50,627 nt of DNA from an uncultured Bacilli bacterium (GTDB taxonomy: Bacteria > Bacillota_I > Bacilli_A > RF39 > UBA660). Location: assembly GCA_947598285.1 (NCBI GenBank), contig CANQFE010000004.1:1-50627 (forward strand). Direction: 5' to 3'. A model generated the notes under the pieces. That model saw nothing but the letters and a program-made list of their open reading frames with translations, was not told the origin of the DNA and searched no databases. The translations under genes and the position numbers were made by a program. Positions 25,865-35,105 of the stretch are shown one piece after another (position 1 is the first letter of the stretch; each line of letters opens with the position of its first letter).

Positions 25865-27937
25865 CTATTTCTTTTCTTGCTCTTTTATAATTCGTTCATT
25901 TAATTGAACTGTTGCTTCATTCTTCAATTTCTTTAATTGAGAATCATTTTCAAAATATGCTAAACCATCATTCCTATCTTTCAATTGATTTAATACATCT
26001 TTCACTGTTTGAGAATCCATAACAGAAATATCATCCCATTGTGAATCCCAAGTAATAGCTTCAATATTTTTTAATTCTGAAATACCAGGAGCTGTAGCAT
26101 TTTCTCTTTTATAACTTTCAAATTTATTTACAATCGCTTTCATTTCTGGATTAGCATCTAAATTTTGCAACATTTCATTAGCTTTCTTAGCAATGGCAAT
26201 ATCTCTTCTTCTTTTCATATCATCAATTGTTTCAGCACGAGCATGAAGTTTAGCTTGATAATCTTGATCAGAACTACAATCCTCTCTTTTAATTACTGTA
26301 CTATTCAAAGCTGAAACTTGTTCTGCATACAATTTTGCTTCTGTGCTTTTCTTTTTCACTAAATCTTCAATTTCAGTTTTTATCTGAACTCCTTTATCAT
26401 ACATAGAGACAACTTTCTGTAAACCTTCGGTAGATGCTGAAACTCCAGCCCATTGACCAACAGAACTAGCCATATCTTCAACATGAGCAATAAATGAGCC
26501 AACTAAACCATTATGAGAAGCAACATATGCGCCCCTTCTTTCTCGATTAGCAACACTTTTAGTTACTCCACTTTCAGCTGCTTTTTTCATATCTCCAAAA
26601 TTTTTAGCATCTTTTCCAGCATTAAACGCATTAAACATTCCTGAAGTTGCACCAGCAACCATAGAAAGTGGTGCATTGAGTAAGCCACTTCCAAATGCCA
26701 AAGCCTTTGCTTTTAATCCCTTTTCTTTTCCCATATTTTTCCTAATGTTATTTGCTGAATTCACTCCATTCTGGACTAAACTAGTAACACCAGCACCAAG
26801 CATTGCGCCACCAGTAAATGCACCTCCGGCTTTTAATTTCTCGCCAATACCAAGCTTCAATCCGCCTGTATCAATTCCAAGAAGATCACTAATTAATTTT
26901 GGAACTTGTTTAGCAAAAGCAAAGATTCCCATGATAACAAGCACAAAGGCAAGTTTTCCTTGGATTCCGGAACCTTCACCAAAAAATTGATTTAAAGATG
27001 TTGAATGAGCAATTGCATTAATAAAATAAATTGCCATATACATCACACCAACTCGAACAAAAACTTCAAAATAAACAGATAAAGTTTGTTTTAACCATTT
27101 ATCAAACGTTCCTTTTTTACCAGGGACCGCTCTCATAATGACAGGGATGGGAGCAATTAACTGATAAAAAGCAAACTTAATCACTCGAATTCCTAAATCA
27201 ATAGTAAAGGAAAGAAGAATATAAATAAGAAATATTCCTGCAGCAGTAGAAATAACTGGTATATAGTTAATTCGAACCTCTTGTCCTTCTGAACCACCTG
27301 AATCCAATTGAGGAACTTTTTTAGCAACTGCAGTATGCATACTTTTCATCGCCGAATAATTACTATTTTCCAAAACATCAGCCTTAAAATCATACCAAGT
27401 ATAATTACTTGAACCAGTTGTACCAATATTAAAATTAATATTTTCAGGATTTAAAAAAGTATTTAATACCGTATAGGATAATACATCACCATAACGAATC
27501 ATGGCTTCATTATTTCCATCATCAGCATTTTCGACATCCAAAACAGGCGTTCCTAAAATTAAAGACCCAATTAAATTAGAAGACAAAACATAATTTTGAA
27601 GTCGATAAGCATAATTAAAAATAGTTGGCAAAAGGCCTAATAAAATCAATGACACAACAAGATTAGTCGCGATTGAAGACACTCCCTTATCTCCTTTTAC
27701 AAATTTTTCCGGATCAACAATTGCTGTTAAAAGAGCATAAGCAAGATAAAAAAGCATAAAAACACCTAAAATAGTATAGATTCGATTAGAAAAATTGGCA
27801 AAAAAACTATCTTCAAATATTCTAGTTGATGATAACTTAATAAATAATTGATAACACTGAGATGCAAACCAATAAACAGCTGAATCAATCCAAAGTAATA
27901 CATAATGTATTCCCGAACTAATCGTATCCATAATCAT
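25865..27937 (-). CDS. VirB6/TrbL-like polytopic membrane channel protein
   Basis: 690 aa, multiple N-terminal TM helices, helical cytoplasmic C-terminus, T4SS context. Confidence 0.75.
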   Translation of the reverse strand: MIMDTISSGIHYVLLWIDSAVYWFASQCYQLFIKLSSTRIFEDSFFANFSNRIYTILGVFMLFYLAYALLTAIVDPEKFVKGDKGVSSIATNLVVSLILLGLLPTIFNYAYRLQNYVLSSNLIGSLILGTPVLDVENADDGNNEAMIRYGDVLSYTVLNTFLNPENINFNIGTTGSSNYTWYDFKADVLENSNYSAMKSMHTAVAKKVPQLDSGGSEGQEVRINYIPVISTAAGIFLIYILLSFTIDLGIRVIKFAFYQLIAPIPVIMRAVPGKKGTFDKWLKQTLSVYFEVFVRVGVMYMAIYFINAIAHSTSLNQFFGEGSGIQGKLAFVLVIMGIFAFAKQVPKLISDLLGIDTGGLKLGIGEKLKAGGAFTGGAMLGAGVTSLVQNGVNSANNIRKNMGKEKGLKAKALAFGSGLLNAPLSMVAGATSGMFNAFNAGKDAKNFGDMKKAAESGVTKSVANRERRGAYVASHNGLVGSFIAHVEDMASSVGQWAGVSASTEGLQKVVSMYDKGVQIKTEIEDLVKKKSTEAKLYAEQVSALNSTVIKREDCSSDQDYQAKLHARAETIDDMKRRRDIAIAKKANEMLQNLDANPEMKAIVNKFESYKRENATAPGISELKNIEAITWDSQWDDISVMDSQTVKDVLNQLKDRNDGLAYFENDSQLKKLKNEATVQLNERIIKEQEKK

Positions 27938-27954
27938 AATAAAAGCCTCCTTTC

Positions 27955-29007
27955 TTACTGCCCTATTCCACCTGTACTAATATCATACAAACCAAACAAA
28001 TGGAAAATAAGCTCTAATAAAAATGGTAAGAAAAATACAATTAAACCAATAATTACTCTTTTAATCGTTTTCTGATTTGTTTTCTTTAAGTCATCTTGAT
28101 TTGCACTTGCGATTGCTTTAATATAATCAATAGTCGACAAAACAATAACTAAAATTGGCGTTAAAATCCGAATTAATAAAAATAATCCATCTAAAAATTC
28201 TTTAAATGGCGTAGCACTTCCATCACTATAAAAGAAAACATTTCCTTGATGATCTCCTTCCACATCAGGAAAAATATTAGGATATGGATCTTCTGTTCTT
28301 CCCGGCTCTTCTGCACCACCAGAAACATTATCACACGTTGTAGGAATAATTGAAAATACTCCCGCATTAACATGACCTAATATTTCCTTTTTTAAAGTAT
28401 CTTCAGAAATATATTTTTCAGCATAACGAGAACCTGTATTCAATAAATAATATTGCTCACCCTTTTTAAAGGGAATTGCCATATAATGTCCACTGCTATC
28501 AGAGTCATATATTCCACCTCTTACAGAAATCATCACAGCCTTTCCTTCTTCTAAAGCATTACTTAATCTTTCAAAAACAGTATTCACATCATCTAAATTC
28601 GTAGCAATTTTTTCCATATCCATTGAAAAATATTCATGAAAATTAGAAGATACACTAATTTCTGTATAATCAGTTCCTTGAGCATCATCAGGAAATTTAT
28701 CACATAAATAATCTCTTACATCATAAACATCAACATCTGCACCATAACTAGCTAAAATAGAAGCAACTGTTAAAGGATAACAACCTGCTTTTCTTAAATT
28801 TTTTCCTACACAATATTGATCTGTTTGAGGATTATCATAATCTCCAGCATAAAAAATTTTCAAATTATCCTCCGATAATTGATTACATTCTTTAGCAGAA
28901 ACATCCCCTAGAAAGAAACAACACAATAATAAAATCAGAAAATAACACTTTTTTTTCATAGGTACCCACTCTGCATTTCTAATTTGAAAATAAATAACAT
29001 TTTCCAT
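27955..29007 (-). CDS. C39-like papain-fold peptidase domain fused to VirB2-like two-TM module
   Basis: Signal peptide, 'AGCYPLTVASILASYG...SGHYMAI' Cys/His pattern, C-terminal TM pair like neighbours. Confidence 0.75.
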   Translation of the reverse strand: MENVIYFQIRNAEWVPMKKKCYFLILLLCCFFLGDVSAKECNQLSEDNLKIFYAGDYDNPQTDQYCVGKNLRKAGCYPLTVASILASYGADVDVYDVRDYLCDKFPDDAQGTDYTEISVSSNFHEYFSMDMEKIATNLDDVNTVFERLSNALEEGKAVMISVRGGIYDSDSSGHYMAIPFKKGEQYYLLNTGSRYAEKYISEDTLKKEILGHVNAGVFSIIPTTCDNVSGGAEEPGRTEDPYPNIFPDVEGDHQGNVFFYSDGSATPFKEFLDGLFLLIRILTPILVIVLSTIDYIKAIASANQDDLKKTNQKTIKRVIIGLIVFFLPFLLELIFHLFGLYDISTGGIGQ

Positions 29008-29055
29008 ATATCATTATACTATAGTTTCTATATTTACACAATGGAAAATAAAAAA

Positions 29056-29901
29056 TTATCTTTTAAAAAAATGAGAAATGAAAAAAAGCCCAATCACTAA
29101 AAAAAGCAAAAAAACAAATAGATTAAAATTTTGTGTTTTTTCTTCTACTTCTTTAGAAACTTCTTCACTTACTACTTTTTCAAAATGTTGATAATCTTTT
29201 AAAGAATTCCACTCTCCTCCCCATTCAAAACCAAATTCTTGAAAAGTAGAATAAATAATATCTCCTTTACGAATGACATGAGGATTAGAAGAAGAATTTC
29301 TTTCCACCTCGTTTGTATATTCCTCCTTTGTATTACTAGGCTCAACTTTATTTTTACTCACATAGGGATTTTCAATTGGATTAATATCAATAGCCATTCC
29401 TTTAGAATGATTGGATAACGTATTGGAAGACGTAATATTTCGATAATTAAATGCACTCGTATTATTAGAAATCATAGAATAAAAATCAGCTTCGTTAGGA
29501 TCAGAAGAATTAAAAAAGAAATCATCAATTAAACGAATAGAAAAAATTTCAACTTCATGTTCAAAAAGCTTTTGAAAAATAGCTAATACCTCTTCTGCTA
29601 AATATCGATTCACAATCATTTCTCCAACTACAATATCATGATGATAATTATAATGAAGTAATTTTAAATAACGAAGACTAGAACATGAAATAGCATGATT
29701 AATCGGATAAGATTTACCAATGATTCTTTGATAAATTTCATCGTTTTCATAAATTTCAAAACTTTGAAAATAATTTTCATAGTTTATCTCATTTTTCTCT
29801 ATCTTAGTTCCTACCTTCATCTCTTTAACTGACATAGCTACTGCAGAGTGAGAAAAAGAAAAGCAAAAAAAGAAAAACAAACTAAAAAGAACATATTTCA
29901 T
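29056..29901 (-). CDS. M15-type D,D-carboxypeptidase-like, signal peptide and C-terminal TM
   Basis: SNHSKGMAIDINP and FEWGGEW...DYQHFE metal/active-site motifs. Confidence 0.83.
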   Translation of the reverse strand: MKYVLFSLFFFFCFSFSHSAVAMSVKEMKVGTKIEKNEINYENYFQSFEIYENDEIYQRIIGKSYPINHAISCSSLRYLKLLHYNYHHDIVVGEMIVNRYLAEEVLAIFQKLFEHEVEIFSIRLIDDFFFNSSDPNEADFYSMISNNTSAFNYRNITSSNTLSNHSKGMAIDINPIENPYVSKNKVEPSNTKEEYTNEVERNSSSNPHVIRKGDIIYSTFQEFGFEWGGEWNSLKDYQHFEKVVSEEVSKEVEEKTQNFNLFVFLLFLVIGLFFISHFFKR

Positions 29902-29956
29902 AATTTCATCCTTTCATAAAAAAAGGTAATCTATCAAAGATTACACTACTTTATAT

Positions 29957-30271
29957 TTATTTACACTGATCTACATTCCAAATACATTTAAAACATTCTT
30001 GATACTCAGCATCATAACTTTTCCAACTATCAACCCAACTAAAGACTAAATCAATGACAGCTGGCAAGAAAAAGATACAGACACCTGCAATAGCTCGAAA
30101 CAGTAATGATCTTAATGATTTTTTAATCTCATCATCTTTCGAACCAACAATCGCCCGAAAAAAATCCCAAATTCCAAATCCAATAATAATAATTGGAATT
30201 AAAATTTTTAATAATTTAACAATATGTCCAATAAAAGTAAACGTAGAACTAAGTCCTGTACAATAATTCAT
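29957..30271 (-). CDS. VirB2/TrbC-like small two-TM protein
   Basis: ILIPIIIIGFGIWDFFRAIVGSKDDEIKKS...FFLPAVIDLVFS; C-terminal CxxCI. Confidence 0.75.
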   Translation of the reverse strand: MNYCTGLSSTFTFIGHIVKLLKILIPIIIIGFGIWDFFRAIVGSKDDEIKKSLRSLLFRAIAGVCIFFLPAVIDLVFSWVDSWKSYDAEYQECFKCIWNVDQCK

Positions 30272-30282
30272 TATTTTCCTCC

Positions 30283-31131
30283 TTATTTACAGTTCGAAAC
30301 TTGAAAAATACATTTCTGACAAGCATTAAAATCTCCTTTAATATTAGCAAAATCAGTAATTAAAGAAAAGATCACACTCACTATAGTTGGTAAAAAGAAA
30401 ATAATAACACCTGCGATAACTCTAAAAGTCATTGATTTAGCTGATTTTTTAATTTCATCATCTTTCGAGCCAACCATTGCTCTGAAAAAATCAATAATTC
30501 CAAAAATAATAATAATAATTGGAATAAGAATCTTAATAATAAAGACAATTCTTCCCAAAAACATTAAAGGCTCTTTTAATTTCCCACAAGTACTATTTTC
30601 CAAAGGGACTGTATTTTCCTCAGAAGAAGAATTATTTTCTAAATTTTGATTTCCTTTTTCATAAGAAGCATTATAGTAATAAGTTTCCCCTTCGGCTCCT
30701 GGACCCTCCTGACTAACTAAAACAACACTAACTCCATTAGTAATTTTAGCTCCTTGAGAAATTAATTTTTCTCTCGTATAAGTCACACAGCTATTCTTTT
30801 TTTTACATAAAACATAAGAATCATTTTTCATATAGAAAAACATAGTCGATATACCATTTTGTGATTCATCATATTTATTTTGAGCATCTTCACTATAGTA
30901 ATAAGTAATATTTTCATAAGTCACACTATATTGACTAAAAGATAATCCCGTCGTATTAGAAGAAACATCAAAACATCCCGGCTCTCTTCCTGAACATAAT
31001 GAATAATCTCCATTTTCTTTTACATAGTAATAACTATTTGTATAAGCAGAAACATGAAGAACAAATGAGAAAATACAAACAAAACCTAATAAAATTTTTT
31101 TCATTAACGATCCGTCCCCTCTATATGACAA
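30283..31131 (-). CDS. Exported ectodomain fused to VirB2-like module
   Basis: Signal peptide (true start probably MKKILLGF), ectodomain, SKDDEIKKSAKSMTFRVIAGVIIFFLP, CQKCI. Confidence 0.7.
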   Translation of the reverse strand: MSYRGDGSLMKKILLGFVCIFSFVLHVSAYTNSYYYVKENGDYSLCSGREPGCFDVSSNTTGLSFSQYSVTYENITYYYSEDAQNKYDESQNGISTMFFYMKNDSYVLCKKKNSCVTYTREKLISQGAKITNGVSVVLVSQEGPGAEGETYYYNASYEKGNQNLENNSSSEENTVPLENSTCGKLKEPLMFLGRIVFIIKILIPIIIIIFGIIDFFRAMVGSKDDEIKKSAKSMTFRVIAGVIIFFLPTIVSVIFSLITDFANIKGDFNACQKCIFQVSNCK

Positions 31132-31997
31132 CTACTACTACAAGCATTGACATCACATTGAGAATTTAAAATACAATCAGTACAACAACACCAAGCATTT
31201 TGATAACCATCTTGATTCCATTCCGTTACCATTTGAATCACAAATTGAACAATTCCAGGTAACAAGAAAATGAAAACACCCGCGACAACTCTTATCGCAA
31301 TATTTTTTAATGCTTTGGAGAATGCTCCATCTTTTTGAGCAGTCATCGCTTTATAAAAATCAAAAGCCCCAAATCCAATAATCACAATAGGAACAATAAT
31401 TCGAATAAAATTAAGAAGAATTCCAATAAATCGTGCTGGTTTACGATAAGAAGATTGCGTACAAATATTATTAATGTTCGTAGAAGTATCTACTTTATAA
31501 TCAGGAGCATCTTCACTAGAAGAAGAATTCTCGCCTTCCTCATCACCTTCATTTTCTTCTTGATAGACATCCTCACTACTTAATCTTAAAACTGTTCCTT
31601 TAGAATCAGTAATTTGGGTATAGATTTCATCACGACGTGAAGAAGTATCCGCGCCATAAATTTTATAGCCCCAATCACGTTGAAAAAGCAAATATTCAAA
31701 ACAATGATGATTTGTTCTTACAAATTGTCTAGCTGTCCAACCACTTAACTGAGCACTTTCACCCATTCTTGTATCCCAGTTTAAAATAGATTCTTTATTA
31801 CCATTTTTTTCTGTAGCAACATCTTTATTAAGTTCAACATAGCATTGATGAGAATAATCATCATAAATGGCACATCTTACAGCAACACTATCTGCACCAT
31901 TTTTTCCATAATAATTACACGTCATTAGATGTTCTTTTGCTTGAACATTCATGATAAAAAGAAAGAAAAACAAAAATAATAACATTTTTTTCTTCAT
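31104..31997 (-). CDS. Exported Cys-containing ectodomain fused to VirB2-like module
   Basis: Signal peptide MKKKMLLFLFFFLFIMNVQA; GFGAFDFYKAMTAQKDGAFSKALKN...FLLPGIV; CTDCI. Confidence 0.7.
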   Translation of the reverse strand: MKKKMLLFLFFFLFIMNVQAKEHLMTCNYYGKNGADSVAVRCAIYDDYSHQCYVELNKDVATEKNGNKESILNWDTRMGESAQLSGWTARQFVRTNHHCFEYLLFQRDWGYKIYGADTSSRRDEIYTQITDSKGTVLRLSSEDVYQEENEGDEEGENSSSSEDAPDYKVDTSTNINNICTQSSYRKPARFIGILLNFIRIIVPIVIIGFGAFDFYKAMTAQKDGAFSKALKNIAIRVVAGVFIFLLPGIVQFVIQMVTEWNQDGYQNAWCCCTDCILNSQCDVNACSSSCHIEGTDR

Positions 31998-32073
31998 AAA
32001 ACCAACTCGTCTTTTCTTAGTTATTATATCAACAAATTCTTGAAAAGACTAGTAATTTTACATAATTCGTAAA

Positions 32074-33198
32074 CTAATCTTTAATTTCACAATCATTTGG
32101 CGTTAAAATACAAGCAACACAATTTTCAAAATCACTAGTTTTTTCTGGATTAATGACATTATCAGCAAGATCAAAAATAAAATAAATAATTGATGGAAGT
32201 AAAAAAATACCTACTCCAATAATCAAACGGACTACAATATTTTTTGCTTGTTTTGGTGCATCTTCTGGTTTACCTGAAGTAATAATTTGAAATAAATTAT
32301 AAATTCCAATCCCAATAATAATAACAGGGACTAATATTTTAGCTAAAAATAGTAAAAATCCTAGAAATTGAAGAGTTCTTGCTACTGTTGGTTCATTACA
32401 AACATGATCTAAATTGATATCACAATTCTCGCCATTCTCACCACACAACTTATCTGGATTAAATCCATGTTGATCGTCATTTCCAATATTAATATCACTA
32501 TCATCACCATTTGATATTTCACGATCATCTTCACTAACTAAAATAAGTTCTCCCTTATGATTATCATCTTTTGTACTATTAATTGTCTTAGCTTCTTTCG
32601 CAGTTCTCTCAATCCAAAGATTTCCTTGCTCTTCACAAGAACTTGCTATGACAAAATCTTCAGTAGCAGTTAATTTATAAGAGGTATTTGATTGAACCGA
32701 AAAAGTAACCTTACCATTAGTAACTATCATTAAAATTCGGGCACTATCAGAGCCAGGTAAATAGCCATTACTTTTATATTCACAAGACATTACTTGATTT
32801 TCAGGTGTATTTAAAGAAATTTCAGTAGACGATTTTCCCTTATTTAATTTTCCTACTTTATATTCTGGATCTACACTCGTACAAACATCAATACTATTCC
32901 CACTTTTTGGACATAATCGATATCCAGAATAGGTATCTATCGCCCGATACATTTCTTGAGGACATTTTAAAATAGTTCGATTAGAAAACAAAAAGTTCTC
33001 AAATAAAATATAATCTGATTTATAAATAGAATAAGAATCTGATGAAACAGTAATTTCTTGATTTTCTTTGACTTGAACCAAAACTTCTTCATCATCAAAA
33101 TCATAATAGCAACTTAAATCTTCGGCATAAACCATACCTGGCAAAAGAAATAAAACGAATAAAAGAAATATATATTTTAAATTTTTCATAACATCCAC
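32074..33198 (-). CDS. Exported Cys-containing ectodomain fused to VirB2-like module
   Basis: Signal peptide; KILVPVIIIGIGIYNLFQII...GIFLLPSIIYFIF; CVACI. Confidence 0.7.
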   Translation of the reverse strand: MDVMKNLKYIFLLFVLFLLPGMVYAEDLSCYYDFDDEEVLVQVKENQEITVSSDSYSIYKSDYILFENFLFSNRTILKCPQEMYRAIDTYSGYRLCPKSGNSIDVCTSVDPEYKVGKLNKGKSSTEISLNTPENQVMSCEYKSNGYLPGSDSARILMIVTNGKVTFSVQSNTSYKLTATEDFVIASSCEEQGNLWIERTAKEAKTINSTKDDNHKGELILVSEDDREISNGDDSDINIGNDDQHGFNPDKLCGENGENCDINLDHVCNEPTVARTLQFLGFLLFLAKILVPVIIIGIGIYNLFQIITSGKPEDAPKQAKNIVVRLIIGVGIFLLPSIIYFIFDLADNVINPEKTSDFENCVACILTPNDCEIKD

Positions 33199-33233
33199 TC
33201 ATCTTTTCTTTTTTATTATAACAAGGACAAAAG

Positions 33234-33258
33234 AAAAAAACTAGCAAAACTAGTTTTA
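33234..33258 (-). terminator. Intrinsic terminator downstream of first VirB2-like gene
   Basis: Minus strand ACTAG-ttttg-CTAGT followed by TTTTTTC. Confidence 0.55.
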
Positions 33259-33277
33259 TCTAACATTTTTTTTACTT

Positions 33278-33670
33278 TTATTGTTCTAATCCCCAAGCTT
33301 CAGATGCAGCATCATTACATACATCCCCATTTGGAGAAGTAATACATGAACGGCAATATGTCCAATCATCTTGAGCACCAGAATTAGTAAATCCAGAAAT
33401 CATTCCAAAAATAGTATTTACTATCGTTGGGATAAAGAAAATAACAACAGCTGAAATAGCTCGGAAAGCCAAAGACTTCGTTGCTTTTTTAATTTCATCA
33501 TCTTTTGCTGCCACAACTGCTTTTCCTAAATCTAGAATTCCCCAAATAATTAATAAAACTGGAATAACAATTTTAACAATTAATAATACATATCCGACAA
33601 TCTGCCAAACATTAGCCGTATTTACACAAAATCCCATAGATTCTGTTCCAACAGCAATATCATTACCCAT
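33278..33670 (-). CDS. VirB2/TrbC-like small two-TM protein (candidate major subunit)
   Basis: 130 aa, KIVIPVLLIIWGILDLGKAVVAAKDDEIKKATKS...FFIPTIVNTIFG; CRSCI. Confidence 0.75.
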   Translation of the reverse strand: MGNDIAVGTESMGFCVNTANVWQIVGYVLLIVKIVIPVLLIIWGILDLGKAVVAAKDDEIKKATKSLAFRAISAVVIFFIPTIVNTIFGMISGFTNSGAQDDWTYCRSCITSPNGDVCNDAASEAWGLEQ

Positions 33671-33706
33671 ACAAACATAACCTCATTTCTTTCGTTAACT
33701 AAAGAT

Positions 33707-33735
33707 AGTATATAAAATTATTGTTTAATTGTCAA
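33707..33735 (-). promoter_or_regulatory. SigA-type promoter of the T4SS-like operon
   Basis: TTGACA (33730-33735)-N17-TATACT (33707-33712). Confidence 0.75.
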
Positions 33736-33809
33736 ATTGTTTCCACAAAAAATGTCAAACTTGAAAGAAAAAAAGTATATTTTTTTAAAATTCTAGCAAA
33801 TTAACTAGT

Positions 33810-35105
33810 GTGATAGAAATGAAAAAAGAAAACTTAAATGAAAAATTATGTCAATTAATTGAAAAAAGTACCTGTGCATTTACATGTATTAAATATTTAA
33901 AAAAAATTCTTTTAGAAGAAAATTATCAAGAACTAGAAGAATGTAACGATTGGAATTTAAAAGAAGGAAAATACTTTGTGACTCGAAATGATGCATCCTT
34001 AATTGCCTTTCAAATTCCTTCTCAAAAAGAATCTTTTCATATTATAACCACTCACTGCGATACTCCCGCTTTAATTTTAAAACCAGGTGGTGAAAATACA
34101 AAAGAAAAATTTTTAAAGCATAACATTATGCCATATGGTGGATTATTAAATTATGGATGGTTAGATCATCCTCTTTCTCTTGCTGGACGAGTATTTATTA
34201 AAAAAGGAAAAAAAATAAGAAAAGAAATCATTGATTTTCAAGACATCTTAGCCGTTGTTCCAAGTGTTGCTATTCATCAAAACGATATGGCTAACACCAA
34301 ACTAGATTTAAATACTCAAATTGATTTACAACCAATTCTTTCATTAAGTGAAAAAACTTCTACTTGGGAAGAAATATTAAAACGCTATATTCCTCTAGCG
34401 AAAGGCGAAAAAATTTGTGATTATGACTTTTTCTTTTACAACCCTACAAAACCAGTTTTCTTTGGAAATCAAAATGAATTGCTCCTTTCTCCTAGAATCG
34501 ATAATATCGTCAGTGTTTCCGCTGCTTTTGAAAGTTTTTTAGAAAGCAAAGGAAAAAACATAAATGTTTTCTGTACTTTTAATAATGAAGAAATTGGAAG
34601 CTTAACCAAAGAAGGAGCAGATAGTAACTTTCTTTTAGACACTTTGAAGCGAATTTCTTCTTCCCTACATCTTGATATAACAAGCACTTTAGCTAAATCA
34701 TTCATTATCAGTTCCGATAACACTCATGCTGTTCATCCAAATCATGAAGAATATAAAGATACCACCGGATCTCCTTATCTTGGAAAAGGATTTGCTATTA
34801 TAAAAGAAATTTCTTCCACAACAGATGCCTCTTTTTCAAGTATTTTAAAAAGTCTCTGTGATGAAAAAAAGATTTCTTACCAAAATTCTACTGCCAAAAA
34901 TGACTTAACAGGTGGTTCAACTTTAAGTGGTATAAGCCTTCGTCATGTAAGTGTAAACTCCATTGATGTCGGTCTTGCTCAATTGGCAATGCACTCTTCT
35001 ATCGAAGTTTGTTCCATTAAAGACTATCATTCCCTTTATGAAATGATGAAAGTATTTTATAACACAGAAATAAAAATAAAAAAAGGAAATATTACTTGGC
35101 TTTAG
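33810..35105 (+). CDS. M18 family aminopeptidase
   Basis: THCDTPALILKP, FNNEEIGS, HAVHPNHEEYKD. Confidence 0.92.
   Translation: MIEMKKENLNEKLCQLIEKSTCAFTCIKYLKKILLEENYQELEECNDWNLKEGKYFVTRNDASLIAFQIPSQKESFHIITTHCDTPALILKPGGENTKEKFLKHNIMPYGGLLNYGWLDHPLSLAGRVFIKKGKKIRKEIIDFQDILAVVPSVAIHQNDMANTKLDLNTQIDLQPILSLSEKTSTWEEILKRYIPLAKGEKICDYDFFFYNPTKPVFFGNQNELLLSPRIDNIVSVSAAFESFLESKGKNINVFCTFNNEEIGSLTKEGADSNFLLDTLKRISSSLHLDITSTLAKSFIISSDNTHAVHPNHEEYKDTTGSPYLGKGFAIIKEISSTTDASFSSILKSLCDEKKISYQNSTAKNDLTGGSTLSGISLRHVSVNSIDVGLAQLAMHSSIEVCSIKDYHSLYEMMKVFYNTEIKIKKGNITWL

Noticed and set aside
26676-26990. Plus-strand 104-aa Pro-rich ORF
   Set aside because: Antisense reading of the Gly/Ala-rich part of the VirB6/TrbL-like gene.
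23204-33670. Integrative conjugative element
   Set aside because: No integrase, relaxase, excisionase, att-like direct repeats or tRNA junction visible; the block is flanked by ordinary chromosomal genes, so a full ICE call is not supported from this window.
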